Positions 10,673-21,994 of a DNA stretch of 64,000 nt are shown piece after piece. Source of the stretch: Batkoa obscura (lineage: Eukaryota; Entomophthoromycota; Entomophthoromycetes; Entomophthorales; Batkoaceae); contig JASVEC010000042.1 of NCBI GenBank assembly GCA_030770535.1, forward strand, positions 248,001-312,000, given 5' to 3'. The notes beneath the pieces were generated by a model that was given only the letters and a program-made list of their open reading frames with translations, ran no database searches and had not been told where the DNA came from. Each line of letters opens with the position of its first letter. Position 1 is the stretch's first letter. Both the position numbers and the translations under genes were made by a program.

Positions 10673-13322
10673 TCATTCTGAAAAATAAGTTTCTTATCAT
10701 AAAAAGAGTTCATATCATTAAAAAATATTAATACAGCGATAAAATATTATTTAAAAATAGATTTTAGATTGTTTTATACATGTTTTAAATTGAAATAATA
10801 CTTTTAAAAGAATCTTAGCTATTCAATCATACTATTTATGGCTATAAATGTTTTTTTTTACAATCTAACCTCTGTTGCTATGCTTTCTATTTTTAGTTGT
10901 ATATAACAACCAGATAATAATAAATATAGAATATAGAACTTCTTTATTAAGTAATTTATAAAAACTAAAATACATAAATATACCAGAAACAGCATATTCT
11001 ATCATACTATACGAATAGTAGTTTAAAATATGCCAAATTATCCAAATAGTAGTTATAAGCAACAATCTAGTAAGAGTTATTGAAGAAAATGGTTAATTAA
11101 GATCCGAATAATCTTATGTCTTCAACATAGTAGTTTATCCATTCTTAACCAACAATAAGTTTTAAAAAACCTTAGTTAAATACTAAAGGAAAAGAGACAG
11201 TCACATACCCTGGTATGCATTTGAAGATATTATGCGAATTTTTGAAAATGAATACAAGTTAGTTTAAATCCAAGGTTCAACATTTCTCCGATGTTAAACT
11301 ACAAAGAAAAGATAGTTTAAGCACAGTTAGTAAAAAACAAAGCGCTTATTTTCTTGTGTTAAATAAATTGAGTAAAATTCTAACTTCAAGCTACTTAGTG
11401 AAAAAAAATAACCAAATGAAAATAGACTCCTCTTTTTAGTTTTCCTCCCTCTTCTATATTTAGTGTTAGCTACTTTATCTTTTAGAAGTAAAACATTTAA
11501 TAGTTTCGACTCTTTCAAGAGTTGGAAATAAGAATTTTTATAACTTTTATAAATTTCAAGCTTAGATCGAAATGAGCAAAATATTGAGTATAACTTTAAA
11601 TTACAAATGAGGCCATTTGTACATCTTATTTTTGATTTTGATTTTGGTTTTTTGATTAAGTAAATAACTTAGAACTGTTGACACCTAACTGTACTTTGAA
11701 CAACCTGTTTTCAATGCAAATTCTAGCTATATTTTTAGGAAACCCATCAAAAGCCAGTATAAATGACCTTTTTTATAACTCTATTTATTTTTAGTTCATT
11801 AATGCAATAACGCTTTTTGGTACCTTTAAATATGTCGTTAATTTTTCTTGTTTAAGTCCATCTGTGATCGTTTTGGATATCATTTCTTGATAAATATTTG
11901 AGTATAAATATACATGTTTCATGCTATAAAATTTATTTGCCCAATTTTTATACATAAACAAATTACAAAATTTTCTAGTAGCTACTGTATAAAATAGAAT
12001 TAACTTTAGCCCAAGTACTGGGATTGAAATTGCTTTAAACTCACATTAAATTCCCGCCAAGTTATACAAAATGGGTTAGAGAAAGTTAAGCTCTTTCGTA
12101 AATGCTTTATATGGGGATGTATTTTTTAAGAATTTTACTAATAGTCTTTGCTCAAATTGCGCTTAAAAATGTAAAAAGTAATGAAATCAAAAAACATCCT
12201 TATATCTTTTGTACTAGTATTAAAACCCTTAATAGGCAAATAAATTAAATGTTGCAATTAAATATTATAATTTTGAACGAAAGTTGGCATTAAGAGATTA
12301 TTAAAATAAGTAGTAATAGTAAAGTGAAAATAAAATTTTTCAAAATTTCTAAGGTATGTTTTATGTAAAGAAGATAGTAAAAAGTTAACTAACAAAATCT
12401 ATATCATATAATAAAAACAACATCAATTGTAATATATACAAGTTTAGTACATGTTCTCAAGCATTTTAGAAAGTTATTATAAAATATTGAGCCACCTTTA
12501 AAATTCTGTTGAAACTTATTTAGTTTATAAATCAAAACAGTAAGTTCTAGATAATTCAAATTTTCACATTTAGATACAAAGATTTATCAAACTAAACTCT
12601 TTATATTATATACCTGAAAGGGCACTTTAAATGTTATTCAAAGTTTGATGATTATAAATTAATAATTTTTGTTTATCTGTTATGATTTTTATAATATTAT
12701 GCACCATTAAAATTTTTAAAATATAAAATTTCTAACAGTAAATGAAAATCAGATAAATATTAATGAGGGATTAATTTTACAGTCATCTAAGCTTATAATA
12801 ATTGAGAAATCATGTTATTAGAAATTAGTAGTATTAGTGGTATAGTAACTTATAAATGTACCGATATTAGTGCTATTTACATAATACAATAATGATAATA
12901 TCTATATTATATTTTTGTCTTTAAAATAGACAGTCGGTATAGTATTTTATGATTTATTTTAGTTTAGCTTGAAGGAAAGGGTGTGATAGGATAGTAAAAA
13001 AGAAAGCTAATAGCAAATAGTCAAGTTTATTAAAAGTAATTTAGTAGGAATCATACTCTAACTTAATTTAGGTGATGAGAAACTGATAAAAAAATTAAAA
13101 AAAGAGTGAATAAAATTCACCAATAACATAAAAGGAAAAAGGAAATCTTTAATGGTAAAAGTGCATATTTAAGAAAAAACGAGGAACATCTTTAATAATA
13201 AAATTAAAAGAATTTTATTTATACTATTTTTAATGTATTTTTTCAATTGATTATTATTCTTTATAATATAAATAATAATAATAGCTAACCTTAGTTTATT
13301 TTAGTTTGAATTAATTAATTGA
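10673..13322. other. Gene-poor stretch between arm 1 and the RhoGEF gene
   Basis: Contains a MITE (12109-12205). A 66-residue hydrophobic frame on the minus strand at 10865-11065 has no recognisable family or second copy and is not called. Nothing else is supportable. Confidence 0.5.
12109..12205 (+). mobile_element. MITE of the ATATGGGG family, shortened
   Basis: About 97 bp, from atatggggatgtatttttta to acatccttatat. It has small internal deletions compared with the others (no gtgttt segment, reduced core ctcaaattgcgcttaaaa), so it is probably older. Confidence 0.88.
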
Positions 13323-14783
13323 ATGTTAATATCTCAGGTAATATATTTTTAATTTAAAATAGAATGCTTATACTTTTAGGTTTTGAAATTTGGTTTTAAA
13401 AATAAGAACAGGAATGAGGACAATAGCAGCGATAATAATAGTAATGAGGTAGTTACTAGTATCTCAAGCCACGACCGCAGTAACAGTGAAGTGCCTTTAA
13501 ATAATGAAAAAAACAAAAATAAATTGTTTAATCGTAAACGTGCCTCTTTACCAGTTAAATTAGAAATAATAAGAGTCGATAATACCGAGTGTAGCAATAC
13601 AGGCGATAACAACAACATAAACATAAATAATACAAACCTTAAAGCTTTATGGAGAGAACAATTTACTGGAGAAGAGTTGGCATCTTTATTACTAACACCG
13701 CGTGAAATCGAAAGACAAGAGATAATAAATGAAATAGTTTATACAGAAAAAGATTACATCAGCGATTTATTAATATTGAAAGTATTGTATATGGACAAGT
13801 TAAAAGAGTCAAATATAATAGACGATGAGGCATATAATCATTTATTTTTAAATTTGAATTCAATAATAAAGTTACACCAAAATTTATTTAAAGAATTAAA
13901 ACAGAGAAAGGATCAGCAGCAACCAATCATTAAAGAGGTTTGTGATATTTTCATAAAATGGACCAATGAGCTTAAAATATACTCCAACTATTTAGCAAAT
14001 CAAACGCAAGCGAATGAGACATACATTAAATTGGTGCAAAGTAACAAGAAATTTAATTTATTTATACAACAACAAAGCTCATTGCCACAAAGCAAAGGAC
14101 AAAATTTGAAAAGCTACTTATTGAAGCCATTTCAGAGGATATCTAAATACCCTCTATTGATTAAAAATCTACTACAAGTATCTTCTTCAGGAACCATTGA
14201 CTTTTTAAACGGAATAAGATGTAAACATGCCATTGAGGGCTTAATTTTAAAAATATCGGAAGAAAAGTTCCAAATTGAATATAAGCCAACATTGAAAGCA
14301 TGGAAAGAAAACATTAGTAACTTAGTAAAGTTCAAGTTAACTGATCCAAGAAGGAAATATTTAATAGATGACAAATTAATACTAACAACTAAAAACAAGG
14401 TGAAAAACAAAATAATAACAAATAAAATTGGCTATTATTTCGTTTTATTTAATGACCTTTTAGTTTACTTACCTGAGCAATATCGCTTTGGACTATCCAA
14501 ATTTCAAATTTTATCTTCTTATCATTCTTCTGTTATTTTATGTAAGGTGTTGGATATCCATGACATTATTAAAGATGAAGAAGAAGGGGAAGAAAAAGGT
14601 AATCATAATTAATAGCTATCTAACATATATATTGAAATGTTTTTAGGAGATTCAAATAGTTTTAAATTAATAACAATTGGCGCTGAAATCAAATCCTTAA
14701 TTGTTGAAGCTGAAACTAAAGAAGTGAAATTAAAATGGATGGAACAGCTTAGATTGTCAATACCTACCCATTCTGGTTTTTAA
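13323..14783 (+). CDS. RhoGEF with DH and PH domains
   Basis: A guanine-nucleotide exchange factor for a Rho-type GTPase, acting in polarity and wall signalling at the plasma membrane. Exons read: 13323-13337, 13380-14598, 14647-14783 (456 residues). The first exon (MLISQ) is needed because the large frame has no ATG of its own. Its acceptor (cttttag) and donor (caggtaat) fit. The N-terminal 110 residues are Asn/Ser-rich and disordered. The DH domain spans about 116-297, with the typical CR3 helix LLKPFQRISKYPLL at about 252-265. A PH domain follows (about 316-448): YFVLFNDLLVYL and, after the second intron, FKLITIGAE and KWMEQL. The protein is short for a fungal RhoGEF, and no CNH or DEP domain is seen. 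It is the first gene of the block between the inverted arms. Confidence 0.88.
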
Positions 14784-14966
14784 TTATCCCTTATTTTTTC
14801 TCCTTTTATTTAAATTAATAAATAAGTTTTAATTCTAATTTTTAGCTGATTGGATTAAATTGAGCTTTTTACCATTCTATTTTAACGTCATCATTCACTA
14901 ATTAATATAAATAAAAAGAAAATTAAAACTTAATAAGCTTTTTTATTTTTTTAACATTCAACAAAG

Positions 14967-15624
14967 ATGAAACTATTTAAAAATGATATATTATTGGTAT
15001 TGTTATTGTCCATGAAATACTATTTAGTAGTATCAAGGATGATTTTGGAGCTACCTAGTGGTAAATTGGATTGCTTCTACAAAGATGTTACAGAAATACA
15101 TACTAAACTCAATATATATTTTGCTGTAAGATTATTTTTATTTTGTTTGCAGTTATTAACACGCTATAAACTAGTCATATCAAGGTGGTGATTTTACAGT
15201 AAACTTAGCAATAAACGATCCTGATCAAAATCGAATTATTAATGCAGAGTTAATAAAGCAAGGGGATTATTCATTTACAGCTAATAGATTAGGCGAGTAT
15301 TCATTCTGTTTTTATAACCCAGGTTCAGAAGAGAAATTGATAGATTTTGAAATTTTAGATAGAGCTGATAAGAGTATAGTATCCCCATTAGTGTTTGAAG
15401 ATCCTGGACATTTAACTAATATGAATAAGCTTTTGTTTACATTTCAAGATATATGCTTCGAGATTATTCGTGGTCAAAAATATTTTAGAAACCTGGAAGC
15501 AAGAAATGAAAGTATTATTCAGCAATTAGGCTCAACCCTTCACTCCTATCAATTTGCTTTACTTTCTATTGTTTGTGTCATGACTTTGATTCAAATTTTT
15601 GCAATTAAGTCTTTTTTTAAATAA
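14967..15624 (+). CDS. p24/EMP24 family cargo receptor
   Basis: A p24-type protein of COPI and COPII vesicles, which cycles between the ER and Golgi and helps sort cargo such as GPI proteins. Exons 14967-15125 and 15175-15624 (202 residues). Without splicing the frame stops. Splicing at cttgct/gtaag and aactag/tcat restores the GOLD domain: LPSGKLDCFYK, then GGDFTVNLAINDPDQN, then GEYSFCFYN. The two GOLD cysteines (CFYK and CFYN) are present. A signal peptide precedes, a helical stalk lies near FRNLEARNES, and one membrane segment (about 175-197) is followed by a very short tail ending SFFK. Which p24 subfamily it belongs to cannot be decided by eye. Confidence 0.9.
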
Positions 15625-15673
15625 AAATTAAAGACTCCGTTTATAAATTAAATAGTTTATTTTATTTTTTACA

Positions 15674-16329
15674 TTATAATTGATCATGATATTTTAGTAA
15701 TTCGTTTAAGACAACACCTTGATCATCATATACAAGCACTGAATTTTTCCAACAGTTATATTTTATGCCCAATTCATGATTAAACTTCCATTCTTTCAAT
15801 ATTTCAGCTTCATTTCCTTTAAAATTTTTATATAATTGCAAATTCTGTCTACCTATTAATCGACACGCTTTTAATCTTAATTCATTCACTGACTATAAAA
15901 TAATTAGTAAACTATTTTAAATAATAATAAAGAGCCTACCCAATCTGGTAAATGAGCGTCTGCTATTAATTTAAAATTACCAATACCAAATTGTTCAATA
16001 CCTAAAATCAACTTTTTTCTACTTTCTTCAGTCCACGTCTTTAATTTCATTTGCTCCATTTGAAGTTGATGTGAACTTTGCAATTCAGATAATTTGGGTA
16101 GAAAATAGTTTTGATTCAATGTACCATCTTCATGGATAATGTTTTGAGTAATTGAGAATTCCTTTCGAATACAAAACTTTTTTCTTATTTCTAGGATATA
16201 CTTTTGCTTTTCAGTAAGTGCTTGTTGGGTGTTACTTTTATTAGAGCTAGCGCTTTCTATGGAAGAATTACCAACACTATTATTATCATCCTGGAGTTGA
16301 TCACCAGTTAAATTATTTCCTTGGTCCAT
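15674..16329 (-). CDS. SANT/Myb-like domain protein
   Basis: Exons 16329-15940 and 15892-15674 (202 residues); the 47 nt intron falls after PDW. The N-terminal 35 residues are Asp/Asn/Ser-rich. A helical region follows. A SANT/Myb-like unit begins at about residue 97 (TWTEESRKKLILGIEQFGIGNFKLIADAHLPDW) and continues across the splice site into SVNELRLKACRLIGRQNLQLYKNFKG. A further compact part then holds NCWKNSVLVYDDQG. The GRQNLQLYK and VYDDQG parts look constrained and are not part of a standard Myb fold. I believe similar proteins exist in other fungi but cannot name a family. Probably nuclear. It is convergent with the p24 gene, with only about 50 bp between stops. Confidence 0.75.
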
Positions 16330-16431
16330 TCTTTAATAAAACAAAAGAAAATGATAAAAAATTACATGAAAGAATAGTATAAAATATTGAAATTACAAAT
16401 TATGGGATAAGTTAAATTTATTCGTTTAAAA

Positions 16432-16992
16432 TTAAGAATGTATTACAGATAAATAAGAAAAATGATTTCTCCTAAATGTAATCAAAACTGTGTTAATAGA
16501 AGAAATGAAGAACGAAGAAGTAATAAAAAGGTGACAAAAATGGAACAAAACAAAATGATAGCTATTAGCAATAGCAGGTTGGATGATATTTAGAAGTAAA
16601 GATAAAAATAACCATAAAAAGGAAAATAGAACGGTCGTAATTGGTGGATAAAAGAAGGAAATAACATTGTTATCATTATTAATAGAATTGTTTATATTAG
16701 TACTATCACTGTTAGAACCCAAATTCAAGTAATTAACTAAACAAAATTTTTGACAATAATCATTGTATTCAACAAAAAACCCAGTAATAAAAACAGTCAC
16801 AAAACACAAACTTAAACACAAATATTTTATACTAGATTCGATAACATCAATTATTACTGCATTATTATTTACTTTCCATGTCTCTATTATTAAATATAAG
16901 AACAATAGACCAATTAGCATGGTTGTTTTGCGTATTCCTAAGTTTATATTAAACCCGGGGTATTGATTTTCCTTGATATGATATGAATGCAT
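16432..16992 (-). CDS. Predicted four-pass membrane protein
   Basis: A 186-residue intronless frame starting at ATG 16992. Four hydrophobic stretches stand out: about 24-37 (TTMLIGLLFLYLII), 55-73 (IKYLCLSLCFVTVFITGFFV), 116-138 (PITTVLFSFLWLFLSLLLNII) and 146-170. An Asn/Ser loop lies between the second and third. The second stretch is followed by EYNDYCQKFC. The topology resembles tetraspan membrane proteins of the fungal cortex, but no family is recognised. It lies on the same strand as the SANT gene, about 100 bp upstream of it. Confidence 0.6.
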   Translation of the reverse strand: MHSYHIKENQYPGFNINLGIRKTTMLIGLLFLYLIIETWKVNNNAVIIDVIESSIKYLCLSLCFVTVFITGFFVEYNDYCQKFCLVNYLNLGSNSDSTNINNSINNDNNVISFFYPPITTVLFSFLWLFLSLLLNIIQPAIANSYHFVLFHFCHLFITSSFFISSINTVLITFRRNHFSYLSVIHS

Positions 16993-18152
16993 TATTTATA
17001 ATAATATAATAAAAAAATAAATGAATTAAGTTAAGAGATAGGTAAGAGCTAAGAGAAGAAACAAAAGGTGAAAAAAATCGAAAGTTTAGTTTACTATTTA
17101 TATAGTACTCTTTTTCTAAAAAAACTTATTCTTAATTCATGTACAATTATTCATTAATTTACTGAATTTAATGCTAATTTTATCCTAATCAAGCTCTTTT
17201 AACCAATCACTATAACCTGTTAAAAACTCTATCCCTTTATAGTCTACAATAATGACTATTTCCTCTAATCTGATAGAAAGATGATAGCAATAAACTCCTT
17301 CTTTTTAGATCATTGTGAAGATATAGGTTAAAAAGATTACTTATGAAGTTCTTTAATTTTAGAGTTACGGAATAACATGCCCATTACTTTTATTGTTAAT
17401 AAGTATTTATTAATTAAGTAGTTACCTTGCTAAAATGATTTGAATATTAATAAAAATTTAAATTTAAGTATCGGGTAAATTATATCACGTTTATTCAATT
17501 GTGTTTTATTAATAAATTAGATAAAGTAAAATATAAATAAAATAAATTAAAGGTTAGTTTAATACTATATAGTATATTGTAAATTAAAGCCCCACATTCA
17601 TAATAATGTAGTGGTAACAATAATTAATATTAGCTATTTTAACATAAAGCATGAAGAAATTTAACTATACTGTTTATGCAAAAAACCCACATTATCCAGA
17701 TGAATAAATAAGATGAACTGAATAGCTTAATAACTCATTCTCCATTTTAATTGGCTATCACTAGTATTGATACAAATTAGTACAAATTAATTTTAAAATA
17801 TAAATTTTTATTTCAAACTGATGGAACTTTTGGATATGAATATTAGACTTTTTTTAAGTAAATGGGTAAATTTAAAAGAGTAACTGTTGTTTACAATATT
17901 TTTATTAATAAATTTAAAATTGGACAAAAAAACATTATAGAACATCTATTCTATTTTTATTATTTGAAGTATTAAATTTCAGTTTTAATTAATTTCTTAA
18001 TCGAAAAATATGCACCTCATTTTTATACCTTTTATGCTTAATTTACCACTTTTGAAATAAACTAAAGTCAAAATAAGATGAACCTTGGAATTCAAATTGA
18101 CCAAATAAATAACAATAAGACCAAATGTAAATATTCTATGTAATCTATAAGT
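16993..18152. other. Intergenic stretch without a supportable gene
   Basis: About 1.16 kb, AT-rich, between the start of the membrane protein gene and the stop of BRX1. It would hold the promoter of the first and the 3' region of the second. No repeat or RNA gene noticed. Confidence 0.55.
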
Positions 18153-19323
18153 TTAATGAAAAGCTTGATTGAGAGGATTGGAAGGAACAGCATTTTTAGC
18201 TTTTTGGTAGCTTCTTTCGGTTTGGGATGCTTTACGTTTAAGGTATTTGTCAGCTTTTTGGACATTTAAGTTAGCACGGATCTATAAAAATTGAGTTTAG
18301 TAAATAAAAGGCATTATTTACTTTTGACTTACCATGTTTGGACTAATAAATTCTTTGTTTTCATATAAAGTTGGGCCACCAAAAGAGCCTTCGAATATTC
18401 TAATCAAATTTAAACAAAATCTTGGACCAATTTCAACTAAACTCATTTTTTTATCTTTTTTTTCATCTGTTATTGTTGGGTCTTCTTCGATAATCTATTT
18501 TTCGTAAATGTATATTCGATTCAATATAATAATATAATAATATTACTTGATAATTTCTGAACCATACTCTTTGGTCTACAATTGATAAACTCGTTACATG
18601 GTCAATAAACGGTTTGACTCTACGACTGGATTTAGGTACTGCAAAGGTCTATTGGAAATAGTTAATACAATAATGAAGTTAAAAATGTACATCTAATTTA
18701 CATGAGTAAACATTTCTTTTAAAAGAGCATAATGAGGTTGTGAATCAAAAGTGGAGTCAAATGATAAGATTGGTCTAGAACCCTTTAAACAATTTCCTGT
18801 CATCTTTAGTTCATCCATAGTATGAACTATAATTATTGTTATAAAATATTCTATAAATAAAAAAGAGAAATTACTGTTTTGAACATGAAATTTGGCAGAA
18901 GGACCATTAGGCGATTTTGACATCCAAAGATAAAGATCCATGCCTTTACGTACTTCAAAAAATAAACAATTATTACAGTTTTGTAACTCAGCTAACTCAT
19001 TAATCAAATATAATTTGTTCTTAGTATCCAGTTTTGCATCTAAATATTATTGATTAAACAAATTACAAAGATGAATTATACGGTGGTTTACCTTTTTTAA
19101 CATGAGGCAATAAAGATTCCAAATCTTTCATAAGATGGCGATGGCTAAAATAATTATTAATCTTAAATCCACTTTAATTTAATCTGTCTATTTACCGTGA
19201 GCTTACACCTCTTGAAGATAACAATAAGACTCTTTGCTTGTTCTTGTTTTTTTCTTGAGTACTTTCTTCCTCTTTGGTATTCTTATTCAACTTTTGTTTA
19301 CTAGCTTGATAAACTGTACTCAT
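18153..19323 (-). CDS. BRX1: Ribosome biogenesis protein BRX1
   Basis: A nucleolar Brix-domain protein needed for 60S subunit assembly, acting with partners such as Ebp2. Seven exons on the minus strand: 19323-19196, 19144-19092, 19039-18875, 18826-18702, 18648-18547, 18494-18333 and 18281-18153. They join without a frame conflict to 287 residues, the usual length. Family sequence is clear: RVLLLSSRGVSSRHRHLMKDLESLLPH, CNNCLFFEVRKGMDLYLWMSKSPNGPS (in pieces), MTGNCLKGSRPILSFD, PHYALLKEMFTH, then KPFIDHV and IGPRFCLNLIRIFEGSFGGPTLY. The tail is basic. The start is only 140 bp from the start of TRM11 on the other strand, so the two share a short bidirectional promoter. Confidence 0.95.
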
Positions 19324-19463
19324 TTTGATCAAAATAAAATCAAGCTTAAAAAATCAAAATAGAAGTAAATAGTAGTAGAATTATGGGAACTTAAGACTTA
19401 TTCCATTTTATTTTCTATTTTTTCTATTTTTTAAATATTCTTAATAAATTAATTAGAATAGAT
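19324..19463. promoter_or_regulatory. Bidirectional promoter of BRX1 and TRM11
   Basis: 140 bp separate two divergent start codons. It contains T-rich tracts (cctattttctattttttcta-type, 19406-19434) but no clear TATA box. Both genes serve translation (ribosome assembly and tRNA modification), so shared control would make sense. This is inferred from spacing only. Confidence 0.5.
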
Positions 19464-20972
19464 ATGAACTCCAATAAATATTTGATAAGATTTGCTCAAA
19501 CACATGAATGTTTTCGGATACCAGAACTGAAATCATTAGGAAAAATCGAAGGAATAGAACTAGACCACGATGAAATAGATAGAAACTATAATGAATTGGT
19601 AAAGTCGTTTTATTTAGCTACATAATTTATTAATTATAATTTAGAGCCCATTTTTAGTATTAACATTAAAATCAGACGAGGATGCAATCAAATTAATTAA
19701 GAGAGGGATATTGATCAAATGTATTCATAACTTATGGGTTGAAGAGAAAGATCGTCAAACTCTACATGAAAGCTTGTTAAAAATGGAGGATTATGAGGTA
19801 ATGAACTATTACATTGTGGCCATTTATTTACTCATTCCCTATAGTCCGAATACAATGGTAAAAGTTTTAGATTCGAAATATTCACCTTTGGTAAATCAAG
19901 AACAAATGAAGAAAAAATCAGTTTAGTCAATGAGTTTAGATACATGAAATTAAATGGAAAAATCAATTTGAAAGACCCTGAAGTAAGATTTACTTTAAGC
20001 GAGGATCTTAGTCCAGTTACTAAGTCTGATTTACCCGGCGAAAAATTGCATAAAGTATATTTTAGTCGCTTTCTGGCTGAAGCTTCAAGAGATGTTGTTC
20101 AATTGTATGATCTTAAAAAAAGAGAGTATTTAGGCACTACTTCTATGGATGCTGAGCTTTCTTTAGTTATGTCTAATATGGCACTGGTTAAAAAAGACTC
20201 TTTGGTTTATGATCCATTTGTCGGAACTGGTATACAATTAGTATTTTAAAATGTCTAACTTATTAAATATAATAAAGGTAGTTTCTTGGTAACAAGTGCT
20301 CATTTTGGTGCCTATACACTAGGTTCCGACATCGATGGTAGGCAAGTTAGAGGAAAACAAGGAAAATCGATTCAAAGTAATATTAAGCAATATAACTTTA
20401 AAGACCAAATATTAGACACTGTAGTATTTGATATTACCCATCATCCATGGCGTAATCAAATCCAATTTGATGCAATTGTCACAGATCCTCCTTATGGTGT
20501 AAGAGCAGGAGCAAAAAAATTAGGTAGAAAACAAGGAAATAGGAAATTAGAAGATATTGCCTTAATTAATGGTATTCCTGCTCATCTTAACTCAGATTAC
20601 TTACCACCCAAAGTGAACTATGATATGCCACAAGTTTTGTTAGACTTATTGAACTTTTCTGCAAATCACCTCACTGTAGGTGGAAGAATTACTTTTTGGT
20701 TACCTAATATCGTAGAAAAGTAATTTAATTTAATTGTTACCATTATAAACTAATAAATTATATTATTTAGTGATGAAGAGCCAATAATACCTAATCATCC
20801 CTGCTTAAATTTAATTTCAGATTGTGAGCAAGCATTTCATGGTTGGAGTAGAAGATTAATTACTATGGAAAAACACAAGCAACCTGAAACTCCATACGTT
20901 TCTGAAATATTATCAGTTGATCAAAGTGATATATTTAGAAATAAATATTTCCAACCTAACAAGATAGAATAG
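19464..20972 (+). CDS. TRM11: tRNA (guanine-10-N2)-methyltransferase TRM11
   Basis: The catalytic subunit that methylates guanosine 10 of tRNAs with S-adenosylmethionine, working in the cytosol with TRM112. Five exons: 19464-19598, 19645-19797, 19845-20229, 20278-20719 and 20771-20972, giving 438 residues (about the usual length). The N-terminal half is the THUMP-like region (YLIRFAQTHECFRIPELKSLG and on). The methyltransferase part has motif I as YDPFVGTG plus S after a splice site, an acidic motif GSDIDGRQ, and the catalytic motif DPPYG at about 294. The last exon gives the family's conserved end (CEQAFHGWSRRLITMEK). All introns are 46 to 51 nt. Confidence 0.95.
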
Positions 20973-21168
20973 ATAGATATAAATAAAATCATGGTGTTCA
21001 TTTAATAACTTATATAGCCTAATCTTTTTATTTTTAAAAAATGGATAATCTAAATAAATATCCTATTGATAAAACAAATTTACTAATTTGACTAAAAAAT
21101 TATAGAGGCTTCAAAATAAATACTTGAATTATATCCAGTTTAATTTCGAACACTATGGACCAACTGAT

Positions 21169-21567
21169 TTAATGGCGATCTATAAAAAGCGCAGGTCCAG
21201 ATCTCCATCCCCATAAAATGAATAATTCACAAGCACACATTTCACCTACGCCAGCAAAGACCCCAGACAATAAAGGATAAATCATATATCTAGTAATGAA
21301 TTGGGGCCAAGATAAAGAAGTTATTTGACTTCCTGAAACGAGAGTTTTGACAAGGTTTGTTAAAGTAAACTCTTTATAGTCATCCTTGTTTAGTCTAATT
21401 TCTCTTTCTTGAAGATTATCTATTTCAATCTCTTTTTTTAAATGGCTGGGTATCCCGCTATATAATGTTTGTGGCTCAATTTCTTCCTCCTTTTCTTCTT
21501 CCTTTTCTTCTTCTTTTCTCATTATTGCTTGTTCTTCTAGCTTTTCAAAGGTTGATGGATATTGCAT
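21169..21567 (-). CDS. MIM1: Mim1-like mitochondrial outer-membrane insertase subunit
   Basis: A 132-residue intronless frame. An acidic and basic low-complexity N-terminal half (KEEEKEEEKEEEIEP) is followed by a single membrane segment near 93-117: MIYPLLSGVFAGVGEMCACEL. The order Pro, small residues, G-x-x-x-G, then GE and a late EL is the pattern of fungal Mim1, which inserts alpha-helical proteins and helps assemble the TOM complex in the mitochondrial outer membrane. Here Gly-Val-Phe-Ala-Gly-Val-Gly-Glu carries the helix-packing glycines. Mim1 is fungus-specific and usually 100 to 130 residues. The identification rests on this one motif, so it is probable rather than certain. Confidence 0.7.
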   Translation of the reverse strand: MQYPSTFEKLEEQAIMRKEEEKEEEKEEEIEPQTLYSGIPSHLKKEIEIDNLQEREIRLNKDDYKEFTLTNLVKTLVSGSQITSLSWPQFITRYMIYPLLSGVFAGVGEMCACELFILWGWRSGPALFIDRH

Positions 21568-21894
21568 ATGAATTGATTTTTACTAAAAGTAGCTAAGAAA
21601 TTTTAATTTCCTTTTCAATTATTCCAGGATTTTACATTTTACATTTTGACCTGTAAATTTTATTTATTGCAGCAGTTTTAATAAAATAACCAAGTTAGAA
21701 ATAATAGCAGCAGTTGATCTCTATATTATTCAAAATATATCTTATTTATTGCTTTCAGCTTTCAGTAATTGCATACTTTTTCCCTTTTAAACTATTTACT
21801 ATTTTTCTTTTTCTATTTAAATAAAATTTTAAAGTACTGAAATATTTGAAATAGCTGTTAATGATAGCTTACATATTTAAAAAAAATACATTTA

Positions 21895-21994
21895 AATAGA
21901 AGGACTGTTTTAGTTTCATTATTTTTCCATTTTTTAAGCGCTATTTGAGTGGAAAGATTGTAGTAAAATTCTTAAACAAAAAAACACACCCCCA
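21895..21994 (-). mobile_element. MITE of the ATATGGGG family, decayed ends
   Basis: Runs from about aatagaaggactgttttagt to acacacccccaga. The core is intact (gtttcattatttttccattt, then tttaagcgctatttgagtgg). Both termini have drifted. A further degenerate end (aaaaacactcccaa) lies near 22070. Confidence 0.8.

Noticed and set aside
10865-11065. 66-residue hydrophobic frame on the minus strand
   Set aside because: AT-rich DNA often gives hydrophobic frames of this size. There is no second copy, no family and no splice partner.
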